From Thinopyrum elongatum (lineage: Eukaryota > Streptophyta > Magnoliopsida > Poales > Poaceae), in contig CM022302.1 of NCBI GenBank assembly GCA_011799875.1, forward strand, positions 184,194,942-184,258,941: a stretch of 64,000 nucleotides of DNA, read 5' to 3'. The notes below the pieces were generated by a model that saw nothing but the letters and a program-made list of their open reading frames with translations, made no database searches and was not told the origin of the DNA. This document shows, piece after piece, positions 1 through 9,670 of this stretch. Position 1 is the stretch's first letter, and each line of letters opens with the position of its first letter. A program made the translations under genes and the position numbers.

Positions 1-512
1 TCCTCTTCTCCTCTTGCCGGGGCTCGGCGAACAAGCTCTCCATGAGCGGCGATCAGATCAAGGGTGATCTGATCGAATAGTGCCTCTAGTGCACTTACAT
101 AGCGCACCAGATGCAGCAATGCAGGGTCCGTCTCGTGGTCTCCGTTGGCAACCTGGGGTGGCCTGCCATACCCGTCATGGCTGGGGTAGTAGTAGAACGA
201 GCGGCAGTTAACTCTGGGTGACAGGTGCCGGAGTTGAACTATAGCCTCTCGAGCAGCTAGCTGAATGGCTTGTGGCTCAAAGGGAGTTGTCCTTCCGGTG
301 AACCTGTAGGGGCGTTCTGGCGACATACCCCTACCATAGACGTGCACAGTGGCCCAGAATTGACGGCTCTCACCGCTCATGGACCCTTGGTACACAACAT
401 ACTCCGGGGGCTCTTCTAATGCAAAGGCACGACGGGTGAGGTTTGCTAGCACGGTCACAAAACCTCCAAGGTCGGTTGCTGTGGTCTCATTGTGGACAAT
501 GGGGCCAGGCAT
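1..512 (-). CDS. ORF1 of the element, dsRBD-like protein (partial, 3' end outside window)
   Basis: The ATG (CAT at 510-512 on the plus strand) opens a frame that stays open to the window edge and encodes the first 170 or so residues of ORF1. Visible motifs are PPEYVVYQG, FWATVHVYGRG, PYRFTGRTT, AIQLAAREAIVQLRHL and SFYYYPSHDGYGRPP. The order of a PPEY entry, two beta-like stretches and an Ala-rich helix resembles a double-stranded-RNA-binding fold, but the usual lysine cluster before the helix is missing. A TATAAAAAGG-like box lies about 60 bp upstream. This copy appears free of the indels seen elsewhere. The function is unknown; the dsRBD comparison is inference. Confidence 0.6.
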   Translation of the reverse strand, partial: MPGPIVHNETTATDLGGFVTVLANLTRRAFALEEPPEYVVYQGSMSGESRQFWATVHVYGRGMSPERPYRFTGRTTPFEPQAIQLAAREAIVQLRHLSPRVNCRSFYYYPSHDGYGRPPQVANGDHETDPALLHLVRYVSALEALFDQITLDLIAAHGELVRRAPARGEE

Positions 513-816
513 CTTGGCTCGGTTTTGGGGTAGAGGTTGTGCGGTGCTGGGTTGGGGCTAGCGTTCCCTTTTTATAGAAAAAGAGGACGGAGTCTTCCTT
601 CGCACGCTTGCGAATGAGACAGTTTAGGTGTCGGTCACTGGCGCGTGATCGACAGCCTAGGCCGATAGGTTAGGCACCGACTGCCAAAAAGGTGTCGGGG
701 TCACTGTGTGGCTATCTTACACGAGAAGCTTGACTGGGTTTAGGTTAAAGTCTGGTGGGTTGGTTAACCTAGGTTTATTGACCTGGCTAAGATAGGATTA
801 GCCAATGGTCAGCCTG

Positions 817-828
817 GCTCTGGTACCA
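817..828 (-). promoter_or_regulatory. Primer binding site (tRNA-iMet type, one mismatch)
   Basis: On the minus strand this reads TGGTACCAGAGC, one base from the usual initiator-Met PBS TGGTATCAGAGC. It lies 4 nt from the LTR end (...CCCGACA). This fixes the element's orientation as minus. The same site lies beside every LTR left edge: 6947-6958, 18099-18110, 24182-24193, 35339-35350 and 41423-41434. Confidence 0.8.
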
Positions 829-1425
829 AGGTTGTCGGGAACGGTTTTCCAGGATATTAATTTCCTAGTAAATGGCCCTTGTGCTCACCAGCCCCAGGAT
901 TACTGTTAGCTGATGAGACACCAACTTGATACAGAAATTCCAAGCAAAATACAAAATATGTAGAACAAGACCGTTCTGGCCTATGAGTACAACAAAAGGT
1001 TTCTGGTGGTTGATGGCGGAAGCGGTTTGCGGATTATCAGCGTCTATGGGACTCCATTTCCCACAGGAACAGCTGACCTGGATAACTCCTATCTTCGCGA
1101 GGCTGCTATCATCATTGCCTAGGTTCCGGGGCTGTCATCGTAGCGCTCCTCTCCAAGCGAGAAATCTGGCCAAGACAATAGCCAGGGACAAGCCAGTGAG
1201 TACTTTGAATGTACTCGCAAACATTATGAACACAGGTATAATATAACAGATGATAATCATGCTCTGAAATATTTTCATGATCACTTAGCCAGTCGTGAAA
1301 TAAAAATTCATGCCGCATGCAAGCAGGCCATTCAGAATTAAATATGAAAAAGCAATTAGATAATAAGAATAAAATAAACCGATCGGGTGTCTGAAGCGAC
1401 GCCTCGAAAGGATAAAAATATAAAG

Positions 1426-1740
1426 CATGCCTTAGTCGGGCGTCTGAGCGACGCCACATAAAGGGCTTGTAAAGGAAATTAAATAATTAGCATGCCACAG
1501 TCGGGCGTCTCAGCGACACCACATAAAGGGCTTATAAAGAAATAAATAGCAGGCATGCCACAGTCGGGCGTCTCAGCGACACCACATAAAGGGCTTATAA
1601 AGAAATAAATAGCAGGCATGCCACAGTCGGGCGTCTCAGCGACACCACATAAAGGGCTTATAAAGAAAGTAAATAACAAACGTGCCACAGTCGGGCGTCT
1701 GAGCGACACCACATAAAGGGCTTATATGAGAATAATCACA
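1426..1740 (-). repeat. 63-65 bp tandem repeat inside LTR (5 units)
   Basis: Units start at 1426, 1491, 1554, 1617 and 1681 with the core CAGTCGGGCGTCTCAGCGAC followed by ACATAAAGGGCTTATAAAG. A degenerate unit precedes them near 1380. The array lies downstream of the LTR TATA box, so it would be transcribed in the leader. On the minus strand most units are 21 codons long and open, giving a repeated peptide with YFFISPLCGVAETPDCG. Equivalent arrays lie at about 7540-7845, 18700-18990, 24777-25065, 28507-28862 (one extra unit), 35935-36230 and 42032-42335. Confidence 0.85.
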
Positions 1741-2294
1741 GTGAATATCAAGGAGGTAGAACCGTCCCAGGGATACTCAATAATTCAAATAATACAAATG
1801 GTTAGTCCAAAATAATTATAATCATAATCATCATATGTCATGATCAATGTTCTGGTTTAGTAGTTTTTCCTCCGAAGACCGACACTAAGACCGACACTTG
1901 ACCTATCCCAGCCAGTAGTCCTTAACCATGGACACGGCTATTCGAATAGATGTAATCTCTGCAGAGGGTGTACTCTTTACCCACGAGTAACGGATTCCTT
2001 TAGTCCATCGGGACTAATTCCGTTTACAGTCTTTTACTTGAAAACACACCTGACCCGCTACAATGGCTCCCGACCGATCTAGCGGGGTTGGGCGGCTCTA
2101 TACGGTCGAGGGGAATCGGATGGTCGCGCTGGAAGGACTAGGGAGCTCCGGCTACGGTGAATTTAGCCGAGGGACAGCGACGGCCGAAGTTGCCGGAGGC
2201 GGAGAAGACGGCGGTTCCAGATGGATTTGAGTGAGGGGGAGAACTCTACGGCTTGCCTGATGATGCTCCCGAGCTCGAGCGAGGTCTAGGGGCC

Positions 2295-2301
2295 ATTTAT
2301 A
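2295..2301 (-). promoter_or_regulatory. LTR promoter TATA box (LTR A)
   Basis: The minus strand reads CCCCGGCTATAAATGGC in GC-rich DNA, a canonical plant TATA context. It would place the transcript start near 2265, with U3 on the right (about 1.3 kb) and R-U5 on the left. The box is conserved at 30720-30726 (F), 36793-36799 (G) and 42901-42907 (H). Confidence 0.55.
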
Positions 2302-3602
2302 GCCGGGGAAGGTCGGTTCGACGGCGGCAGTGGATAAGAACGCCGGCGAACCGCCGCTCTGTTGGTAGCAGGGCAATGTGGCGCTGGTCGGCGCTAACCG
2401 ACGAGCTCGCGGATGAGCTCGAGCTATTCCAGAGGGCAGCTGGCGCGCGGGGAAGGCTCGGGCGGCGCTGCCAAGGCCGGGGCCTGCTGCGGCCGTCCGC
2501 TAGCCGCCACGGCTGACCTGACGGTGGCGCTGCGGGGCTCCAGGAGGTGGCCAGAGCGACTCTGCGATGAGAGAGGGGTCAGCGCGTTGGCTGCGAGTGG
2601 AAATGGATCAGGACGGGCGCGGGGAGGCGGCAGCCGGACGCGGCGACTCGGGCGCACGCACGTGCAAAACGCGCGTTCTGCTCGCGCCCAGAGCACGCAC
2701 GCGAGGTGCTTGGCAAAATGCCAATGCCTGCCAGGGGGCTCTAATCCACATGAGGTTTAGCAGGGTGGGGCTGTAGACCAAGGTAGAGCCATGAGACATG
2801 CTGGTTAGGCAAAGCAAGCAGGTTCATAATGCAAACTAAAAACTATGCCAACTCTGTCCATGAACACAAGGTGCTCGACAGAATGCCATGGGCATCTAGG
2901 CATCTCCTCTGGTGGCTAAAATTCCCAGATCAGAGTCTCTTTGGATGATAAAGAGGGTGGCAAGGTTAGTTTGACAAAAGCAAAAACTTCCTAGTGCAAG
3001 TTTTTGAGAAAACCAGATCTGGACAGAAAATATATGCCATTATTGCATGTGCTTAAAAACTTCTAATGGGGCTGATCTCCTGGACTTAAGAGTTTGGTAG
3101 GGTGGACTACAAGCAGGAAAAAAAACCAAGATTAATAGAGCAAAATAAAAATAGGTTGTAGTGTAAACTACAAACTGAACCAGATTTGAAAACTTGAGGT
3201 AGGGCTCAAAATCCCCAAATGACTAAGAGAAGTTTTTGCATAAAAGTGATTTAGGAACATCTCATGTCATCCCCAAATTTTGGTGGAATTATAAAATGAA
3301 TTAATCAAAGGGTTGTAGTGCAAAAAGGGACTCTAACACTTATGAGTAACCATTTTAAAAGAAATAAAACTTAGGAAAATAATTATAGAAATAATTCCAC
3401 TGATAAGAGAAATGTTTCTGAGAAGGTACACAAGTCCAACAATATTTTTGAAAAGTTCCATTTAGAGGGAAAAACTCCACAATTCAGAAGAAAGGAGTGA
3501 TTCTGAAATTAGAAGATAATCCAGAAAATCGAAATTTAATTTCCTGGCAAAAAAATTTAATTAATAAAACAAGGACAAATTTTTGGGGTGTTACAACACT
3601 AG

Positions 3603-3612
3603 CCCCCTTAAG
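3603..3612 (-). promoter_or_regulatory. Polypurine tract next to LTR A
   Basis: The minus strand reads CTTAAGGGGGCTAGTGT immediately before the LTR start TGTAACACC, preceded by CTCGAGGACGAGATTTTT. That combination is familiar from the 3' end of many plant Gypsy elements. It supports the minus orientation independently of the PBS. Confidence 0.65.
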
Positions 3613-4191
3613 AAAAATCTCGTCCTCGAGATTTGCTGAGAATGGTATCAAAAAATATTACTCCTACTGCCATGCAATAATGACTCGAAGATTAAAATAA
3701 TCAGCTCACACGATATGACGAGGCTATAGCGAGAGGGCAGATAATTTGTACAACTACAGTGGGGCACTGGAGCTGTGTGAAAAAGAAAAAAAATCTACGG
3801 TTGGGGAAACCGAGAAAATTCTACTATTGGCTAGGGTAAATTTAGAATAAAATTCTAAATTTCTAAATTTCGCTGGTCGCACCCGAGTGCATAGTTCTCT
3901 CTGGCTGACAAGTGGACCCGGGGCCCACTGTCAGTCTCTTCTTCCTCTTCCGTTTCTCTTCTTCCTTCTCTCTCTCGCACGCGTCCGCGCTTTCTCCACC
4001 AGCGACACCTAGCGAGTAGGGCATCTAGGCCGTATTGCGGTAGTGCGCGGCGCGCTAGCTGCCGGCGCAGCGTGCACTCACCTCGCGGGCCAGTGCGCTG
4101 TTGGCACTGCTCGCGGATTCACCTCCGAACACCGGCGATCGAGCGACGAGCGGCGCTGGTGGACTTCGCCCACCGTACACCGATCTCGAGC

Positions 4192-4198
4192 TATAAAA
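4192..4198 (+). promoter_or_regulatory. TATA-like box of the plus-strand small ORF
   Basis: GAGCTATAAAATGACC lies 98 bp upstream of the ATG at 4290 and is followed by a CT-rich leader typical of plant 5' UTRs. The strand is opposite to the retroelement. It is preserved at 32589-32595 and, with small changes, in the other copies. Confidence 0.5.
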
Positions 4199-4289
4199 TG
4201 ACCGCGGTGCTCCACTCTTCTTCCTCACACCTGGCCTCGCTTCTCCTTCTCCTCCATTGCTGTCTGCAGGAGCTCGAGACGAGGCTCTA

Positions 4290-4451
4290 ATGGCGGAGGT
4301 GATGCCGGATTGGTACATGATCCTGATATGTGGAGGGTTGGCGGCATTGCTGGGGTTCTCTGGGCTCTTGTGCGCGATGATCCTCGATGATCATCGTGAT
4401 GCTGCTGCTCGAGTGTTAGCTCTTCGCGGCGGCGGTGATCATGAGGATTAG
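4290..4451 (+). CDS. Small membrane protein ORF (53 aa), antisense to the element
   Basis: The ATG follows CTCTA and begins MAEVMPDW; the ORF ends GGGDHED. The core WYMILICGGLAALLGFSG plus LLCAMIL is one hydrophobic segment of about 22-24 residues, followed by an acidic and basic tail (DDHRDAAARVLALRGGG). This predicts a single-pass membrane microprotein. It has its own TATA-like box and CT-rich leader on the plus strand, opposite to ORF1 and ORF2. An upstream in-frame ATG at 4257 would add 11 residues, but I chose 4290 because the hydrophobic ORF from this ATG is kept in other copies. I recognise no family. It is intact here and at 32685-32846 (one substitution); copies near 15431, 21544 and 38760 are frameshifted. 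Confidence 0.45.
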   Translation: MAEVMPDWYMILICGGLAALLGFSGLLCAMILDDHRDAAARVLALRGGGDHED

Positions 4452-4865
4452 GTGCTGGTGTCGGGTGCTAACTGCTGTCAGTGTGCTGGAGGCAATCTGC
4501 ACTAGAATAATTACCCACAAATTTCTCCTTCAGAAACTGTGGTGTGTTAGAGAGGTGATCAGTTAGGTGCAAAATGTGTACGTGGTTTAGCAATTAGTGC
4601 CTGTGGTCGAGTGGTAGTGGTTGTGAGCCTGCTGTCGCGGTGCTGCGTGAATTTAAATTTATGTCGTGGAGAATTAATTGCTGCAATAACTCAAGGGAAA
4701 TCCCACCTCGGAATTTACCGAGAGCGAAAAACAGTTAATCAAAAATAACAACAGTAAGTAAATTGCTCACATTAATTGAAACCAAACAATTAATTCACCA
4801 CACAAACTTAGGATACAACGCATAAGCTGCAACACATGCTAGGCTAATAAACACAGAAGTGGCGT

Positions 4866-5411
4866 CTATGACGCAAGCGTAAAATATGCTGGGTCCTGAG
4901 AAAAAGTTTCCGGCACTGGGGCACAATCTTCTTCTACCGGGGAAAGCGGATTGACTAGCCGAAGAACGCGACTCTCCTGGTCTGGCCTCAGTGGTTTGCC
5001 AATAGCGATCTGAGGATTCAAATCGGCGAGGCTCTGGAGATAACCCATTACTCGCTGGGTCAAACGCTCTTGAGCGATGACATACTGGGCAAGGTTGGCC
5101 AGTACTGGGTCCCTCTCAATTCGCCCACCGAGAAAAGATGCTACTTCTTCGGGTGCTGCACGACTCAGGAAGTAATAATACCCCCTTTCGCTGGCATAGG
5201 GTACTGCGAAGCGAAGACGAGTAATCGCTTCGTACGCAGCAGCTTCTATGGCCATTTGGGGAGTCGGCATAGATTTCCCCACGAAGGAAACTTCCGTTGG
5301 GTCTTGGTTTGGGTTTGCGGGAGGGATGTGCACTACTGCCCAATATTTCGAGGTGGATGGGGTGATTCTCGATTTGAGCAGCTCGTACTGGGGTGGATGG
5401 GTAGAACTCAT
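4866..5411 (-). CDS. ORF2 of the element, dsRBD-like protein (181 aa)
   Basis: The annotated start is the ATG at 5411 (MSSTHPPQYELLKSR). Motifs in order are PPQYELLKS (about residues 6-14), KYWAVVHIPP (about 22-31), TEVSFVGKSM (about 39-48), AIEAAAYEAITRLRFAVP (about 53-70), ERGYYYFLSRAAPEE (about 74-88) and DPVLANLAQYVIAQERL (about 101-117). Every block has a counterpart in ORF1, so the two genes are paralogues. A fold of beta, beta and Ala-rich helix resembles a dsRNA-binding domain without the normal basic residues. An upstream ATG at 5496 begins a segment (MPSPSIYLRTPDATPG) that resembles ORF1's N terminus, so the ancestral protein was probably near 210 aa. This is the best ORF2 copy. Confidence 0.55.
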   Translation of the reverse strand: MSSTHPPQYELLKSRITPSTSKYWAVVHIPPANPNQDPTEVSFVGKSMPTPQMAIEAAAYEAITRLRFAVPYASERGYYYFLSRAAPEEVASFLGGRIERDPVLANLAQYVIAQERLTQRVMGYLQSLADLNPQIAIGKPLRPDQESRVLRLVNPLSPVEEDCAPVPETFSQDPAYFTLAS

Positions 5412-5562
5412 TGGTACTGCAGGTAAAGTCCCACAATATTTACAAAACTACCTGGGGTTGCATCTGGAGTTCTCAGATAAATACAGGGCTCGGCATGGCA
5501 AAGAAATGGTTGTGAGAGTTGTGCAAAAAGGGAGGGATGCTTGGTAGGTCACGGGTGGCCTC

Positions 5563-5569
5563 TTATATA
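5563..5569 (-). promoter_or_regulatory. TATA-like box upstream of ORF2
   Basis: The minus strand reads GATGCTATATAAGAGGCC, a strong TATA match about 70 bp before the upstream ATG (5496) and 150 bp before the ORF2 ATG (5411). It is retained in the copies near 16700, 33950 and 40020. It suggests ORF2 has its own promoter. Confidence 0.45.
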
Positions 5570-5867
5570 GCATCAGGGCTGGGTTACCGATAGTGGTGTG
5601 TGGCAACTATTTGTCGGTTCTGCTCTTGGGGTCGGGGGTCAAAGCCACAGATACACATATCTCACAAAAGTGATGTGTTACTGTGGGTCGTCGGGGTGGT
5701 TTTTGGTAGCTACGCTCGGAATTAAAAAATGCAACCGCATGCCAACAGACTTTGGCGGGCTACTAACAAAACAAAGGTGCACAAGCAGTCTGCGTCCTTC
5801 AAGGCGAGTACAAGGTCACACTATTACAAGGCGTAGAAATACTAAGGCTCGGTACTATTCGAGTGGC

Positions 5868-6643
5868 TTAGTCTACCTCGTTAATATCTAAGCGGGCGTG
5901 CCTTTGTGATGTCAAGCCTTCTCCATGGGCTTCACACATCGGGGTTAGCTGGATGGGTTGAGGAGTTGCAGGGTCGGGGTAGCGATGATACCATCGCGGG
6001 GGTTGTTGGCCACAATCCCGTTGGGTGTCCCAAAAGGCGACGAAACACTTCTGGGACACCAAGCATTTCGATCGATGGCAGGGGCAGACCTCAAGGAGTC
6101 GATCGGTTGCCAGACACCCACCTGGGTTGTCGGCGTCGGGCTCCTCTTCTCCTCTTGCCGGGGCTCGGCGAACAAGCTCTCCATGAGCGGCGATCAGATC
6201 AAGGGTGATCTGATCGAATAGTGCCTCTAGTGCACTTCATAGCGCACCAGATGCAGCAATGCAGGGTCCGTCTCGTGGTCTCCGTTGGCAACCTGGGGTG
6301 GCCTGCCATACCCGTCATGGCTGGGGTAGTAGTAGCACGCGGCAGTTAACTCTGGGTGACAGGTGCCGGAGTTGAACTATAGCCTCTCGAGCAGCTAGCT
6401 GAATGGCTTGTGGCTCAAGGAGTTTGCTCTTCCGTTGAACCTGTAGGGGCGTTCTGGCGACATCCCCTACCATAGACGTGCACAGTGGCCCAGAATTGAC
6501 GGCTCTCACCGCTCATGGACCCGTGTACACAACATACTCCGGGGGCTCTTCTAATGCAAAGGCACGACGTGAGGTTTGCTAGCACGGTCACAAAACCTCC
6601 AAGGTCGGTTGCTGTTCTCATTGTGGACAATGGGGCCAGGCAT
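5868..6643 (-). pseudogene. ORF1 copy, frameshifted
   Basis: The same gene as 40326-41118. Reading starts at the CAT at 6641-6643 and ends at TAA (plus TTA at 5868-5870) after ARLDINEVD. Several one-base losses (for example near 6620, 6525 and 6340) break the frame into pieces of under 90 residues. The losses are mostly single bases without compensating change, as expected of sequencing error; true decay cannot be excluded. Confidence 0.6.
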
Positions 6644-6700
6644 CTTGGCTCGGTTTTTGGGGTAGAGGTTGTGCGGTGCTGGGTTGGGGCTAGCTTCCCT

Positions 6701-6707
6701 TTTTATA
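6701..6707 (-). promoter_or_regulatory. TATA-like box upstream of ORF1
   Basis: The minus strand reads TTTCTATAAAAAGGGAA, about 60 bp upstream of the ORF1 ATG. The same box lies at about 555-565, 23935 and 41174-41183. ORF1 and ORF2 therefore both have their own TATA-like element. Confidence 0.5.
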
Positions 6708-6962
6708 GAAAAAGAGGACGGATCTTCCTTCCAGCAGCTTGCGAATGAGACAGTTTAGGTGTCGGTCACTGGCGCGTGATCGACAGCTAGGCCGATAGGT
6801 TAGGCACCGACTGCCAAAAAGGTGTCGGGGTCACTGTGTGGCTATCTTACACGAGAAGCTTGACTGGGTTTAGGTTAAAGTCTGGTGGGTTGGTTAACCT
6901 AGGTTTATTGACCTGGCTAAGATAGGATTAGCCAATGGTCAGCCTGGCTCTGGTACCAAGGT

Positions 6963-9670
6963 TGTCGGGAACGGTTTTCCAGGATATTAATTTCCTAGTA
7001 AATGGCTTGTGCTCACCAGCCCCAGGATTACTGTTAGCTGATGAGACACCAACTTGATACAGAAATTCCAAGCAAAATACAAAATATTTAGAACAAGACC
7101 GTTCTGGCCTATGAGTACAAAACAAAGGTTTCTGGTGGTTGATGGCGGAAGCGGTTTGCGGATTATCGCGTCTATGGGACTCCATTTCCCACAGGAACAG
7201 CTGACCTGGATAACTCCTATCTCGCGAGGCTGCTATCATCATTGCCTAGGTTCCGGGGCTGTCATCGTAGCGCTCCTCTCCAAGCGAGAAATCTGGCCAA
7301 GACAATAGCCAGGGACAAGCCAGTGAGTACTTTGAATGTACTCGCAAACATTATGAAACGTATAATATAACAGATGATAATCATGCTCTGAAATATTTTC
7401 ATGATCATTAGCCAGTCGTGAAATAAAAATTCATGCCGCTGCACAGGGCATTCGAATTAAATATGAAAAAGCAATTAGATAATAAATAAAATAAACCGAT
7501 CGGGTGTCTGAAGCGACGCCTCGAAAGGATAAAAATATAAAGCATGCCTTAGTCGGGCGTCTGAGCGACGCCACATAAGGGCTTGTAAAGGAAATTAAAT
7601 AATTAGCATGCCACAGTCGGGCTCTCAGCGACACCACATAAAGGGCTTATAAAGAAATAAATAGCAGGCATGCCACAGTCGGGCGTCTCAGCGACACACA
7701 CATAAAGGGCTTATAAAGAAATAAATAGCAGGCATGCCACAGTCGGGCGTCTCAGGCGACACCACATAAAGGGCTTATAAAGAAAGTAAATAACAAACGT
7801 GCCATAGTCGGGCGTCTGAGCGACACCACATAAAGGGCTTATATGAGAAATCACAGTGAATATCAGGAGGTAGAACCGTCCCAGGGATACTCAATAATTC
7901 AAATAATACAAAGTGGTAGTCCAAAATAATAATAATCATAATCATCATATGTCATGATCAATGTTTCTGGTTTAGAGTTTTTCTCCAAGACCGACACTAA
8001 GACCGACACTTGACCTATCCCAGACGTAGTCCTTAACCATGGACACGGCTATTCGATAGATGTAATCTCTGCAGAGGGTGTACTCTTTACCCACGAGTAA
8101 CGGATTCCTTTAGTCCATGACTAATTCCGTTTACAGTTCTTTTACTTGAAAACACACCTGACCCGCTACAATGGCTCCCGACCGATCTAGCGGGTTGGGC
8201 GGCTCTATACGGTCGAGGGGAATCGGATGGTCGTGCCGGAAGGACTAGGGAGCTCCGGCTACGGTGAATTTAGCCGAGGGACAGCGACGGCCGAAGTTGC
8301 CGAGGCGGAGAGACGGCGGTTCCAGATGGATTTGAGTGAGGGGGAGAACTCTACGGCTTGCCTGATGATGCTCCCAAGCTCAGCGAGGTCTGGGGGCCAT
8401 TTATAGCCGGGGAAGGTCGGTTCGACGGCGGCAGTGGATAAGAACGCCGGGAACCGCCGCTCTGTTGGTAGCAGGGCGATGTGGCGCTGGTCGGCGCTAA
8501 CCGACGAGCTCCGATGAGCTCGACTATTCCAGAGGGCAGCTGGCGCGGGGGGAAGGCTCGGGCGCGCTGCCAAGCCGGGCTGCTGCGGCCGTCCCTAGCC
8601 GCCACGGCCACCTGACGGTGGCGCTGCGGGGCTCCAGGAGGTGGCCAGAGCGACTCTGTGATAGAGAGGGGTCAGCGCGTTGGCTGCGAGTGGAATGGAT
8701 CAGGACGGGCGCGGGGAGGCGGCAGCCGGACGCGGCGACTCGGGCGCACGCACGTGCAAAACGCGCGTTCTCTCGCGCCAGAGCAGACACGCAGCGAGGT
8801 GCTTGGCAAAATGCCAATGCCTGCCAGGGGGCTCTAATCCACATGAGGTTTAGCAGGGGGGGGCTATAGACCAAGGTAGAGCCATGAGACATGCTGGTTA
8901 GGCAAAGCAAGCAGGTTCATAATGCAAACTAAAAACTATGCCAACTCTGTCCATGAACACAAGGTGCTCGACAGAATGCCATGGCATCTAGGCATCTCCT
9001 CTGGTGGCTAAAATTCCCAGATCAGAGTCTCTTTGGATGATAAAGAGGGTGGCAGGTAGTTTGACAAAAGCAAAAACTTCCTAGTGCAAGTTTTTGAGAA
9101 AACCAGATCTGGACAGAAAATATATGCCATTATTGCATGTGCTTAAAAACTTCTAATGGGGCTGATCTCCTGGACTTAAAGTTTGGTAGGGTGGACTACA
9201 AGCAGAAAAAACCAAGATTAATAGAGCAAAATAAAAATAGGTTGTAGTGTAAACTACAAACTGAACCAGATTTAAAACTTGAGGTAGGGCTCAAAATCCC
9301 CAAATGACTAAGAGAAGTTTTTGCATAAAAGTGATTTAGGAACATCTCATGTCATCCCCAAATTTTGGTGGATTATAAAATGAATTAATCAAAGGGTTGT
9401 AGTGCAAAAAGGGACTCTAACACTTATAGTAAACCATTTTAAAAGAAATAAAACTAGGAAAATAATTATAGAAATAATTCCACTGATAAGAGAATGTTTC
9501 TGAGAAGGTACCAAGTCCAACAATATTTTTGAAAAGTTCCATTTAGAGGGAAAAACTCCACATTCAGAAGAAGAGTGATTCTGAAATTAGAAGATAATCC
9601 AGAAAATCAAATTTTTTTCCTGGCAAAAAATTTTAATTAATAAAACATGGCAAATTTTTGGGGTGTTACA
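6963..9670 (-). mobile_element. LTR B (short form, indel-rich)
   Basis: Starts TGTCGGGAAC after a PBS and ends GGGTGTTACA. It carries the outer-LTR variants shared with H and E (GGGCGATGTGG near 8475, GCTCCCAAGCT near 8370, GGGCTATAGACC near 8867). It is followed by GCTAC and then ACTACCCATAGATGC-like host DNA that also follows LTR H, so it is another representation of the right end of the complete element. Confidence 0.8.

Larger units (their letters stand above)
1..832 (-). mobile_element. Non-autonomous LTR element, internal region, 5' part (partial copy)
   Basis: This is the PBS-proximal end of an internal region cut by the window edge. It matches 40608-41438 almost base for base. Reading leftward on the minus strand it holds the PBS, a spacer, a TATA-like box and the start of ORF1. 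It shows that LTR 833-3595 acts as the 5' LTR of a unit lying to its left, so the array continues beyond the window. Confidence 0.85.
833..3595 (-). mobile_element. LTR A (short form, clean copy)
   Basis: The plus strand begins TGTCGGGAAC and ends GGGGTGTTACA, so on the element strand it runs TGTAACACC...CCCGACA with TG/CA ends. Length is 2763 bp, identical to LTR H. It has a PBS on its left and a polypurine tract on its right, so it serves as 5' LTR of one unit and 3' LTR of the next. Diagnostic variants (GCAATGTGG near 2373, GCTCCCGAGC near 2267) match LTRs D and G and differ from B, E and H, marking it as the middle LTR of the array. Confidence 0.85.
3596..6962 (-). mobile_element. Internal region between LTR A and LTR B
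   Basis: About 3.37 kb between a PPT on the left and a PBS on the right. It has no gag, protease, reverse transcriptase, RNase H or integrase motif in any frame, so the element is non-autonomous. Its content is a plus-strand 53-aa ORF and minus-strand ORF2 and ORF1. The sequence is clean to about 5.35 kb and then starts to show one-base indels against the other copies. Confidence 0.85.

Noticed and set aside
926..1246. 106-codon plus-strand ORF repeated at 41532-41852
   Set aside because: Identical only because the LTRs are copies; it is antisense within U5 next to the PBS and has no recognisable domain.
2152..2817. Overlapping GC-rich ORFs of 70-115 codons on both strands in the LTR U3/leader
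   Set aside because: Low-complexity Arg/Ala/Gly/Ser content, open in several frames at once, and not conserved in frame between copies; a composition effect.
4605..4660. tRNA-like A-box (TGGTCGAGTGGTAGTGG)
   Set aside because: No B-box, no acceptor stem pairing and no cloverleaf; it recurs simply because the internal region is repeated.
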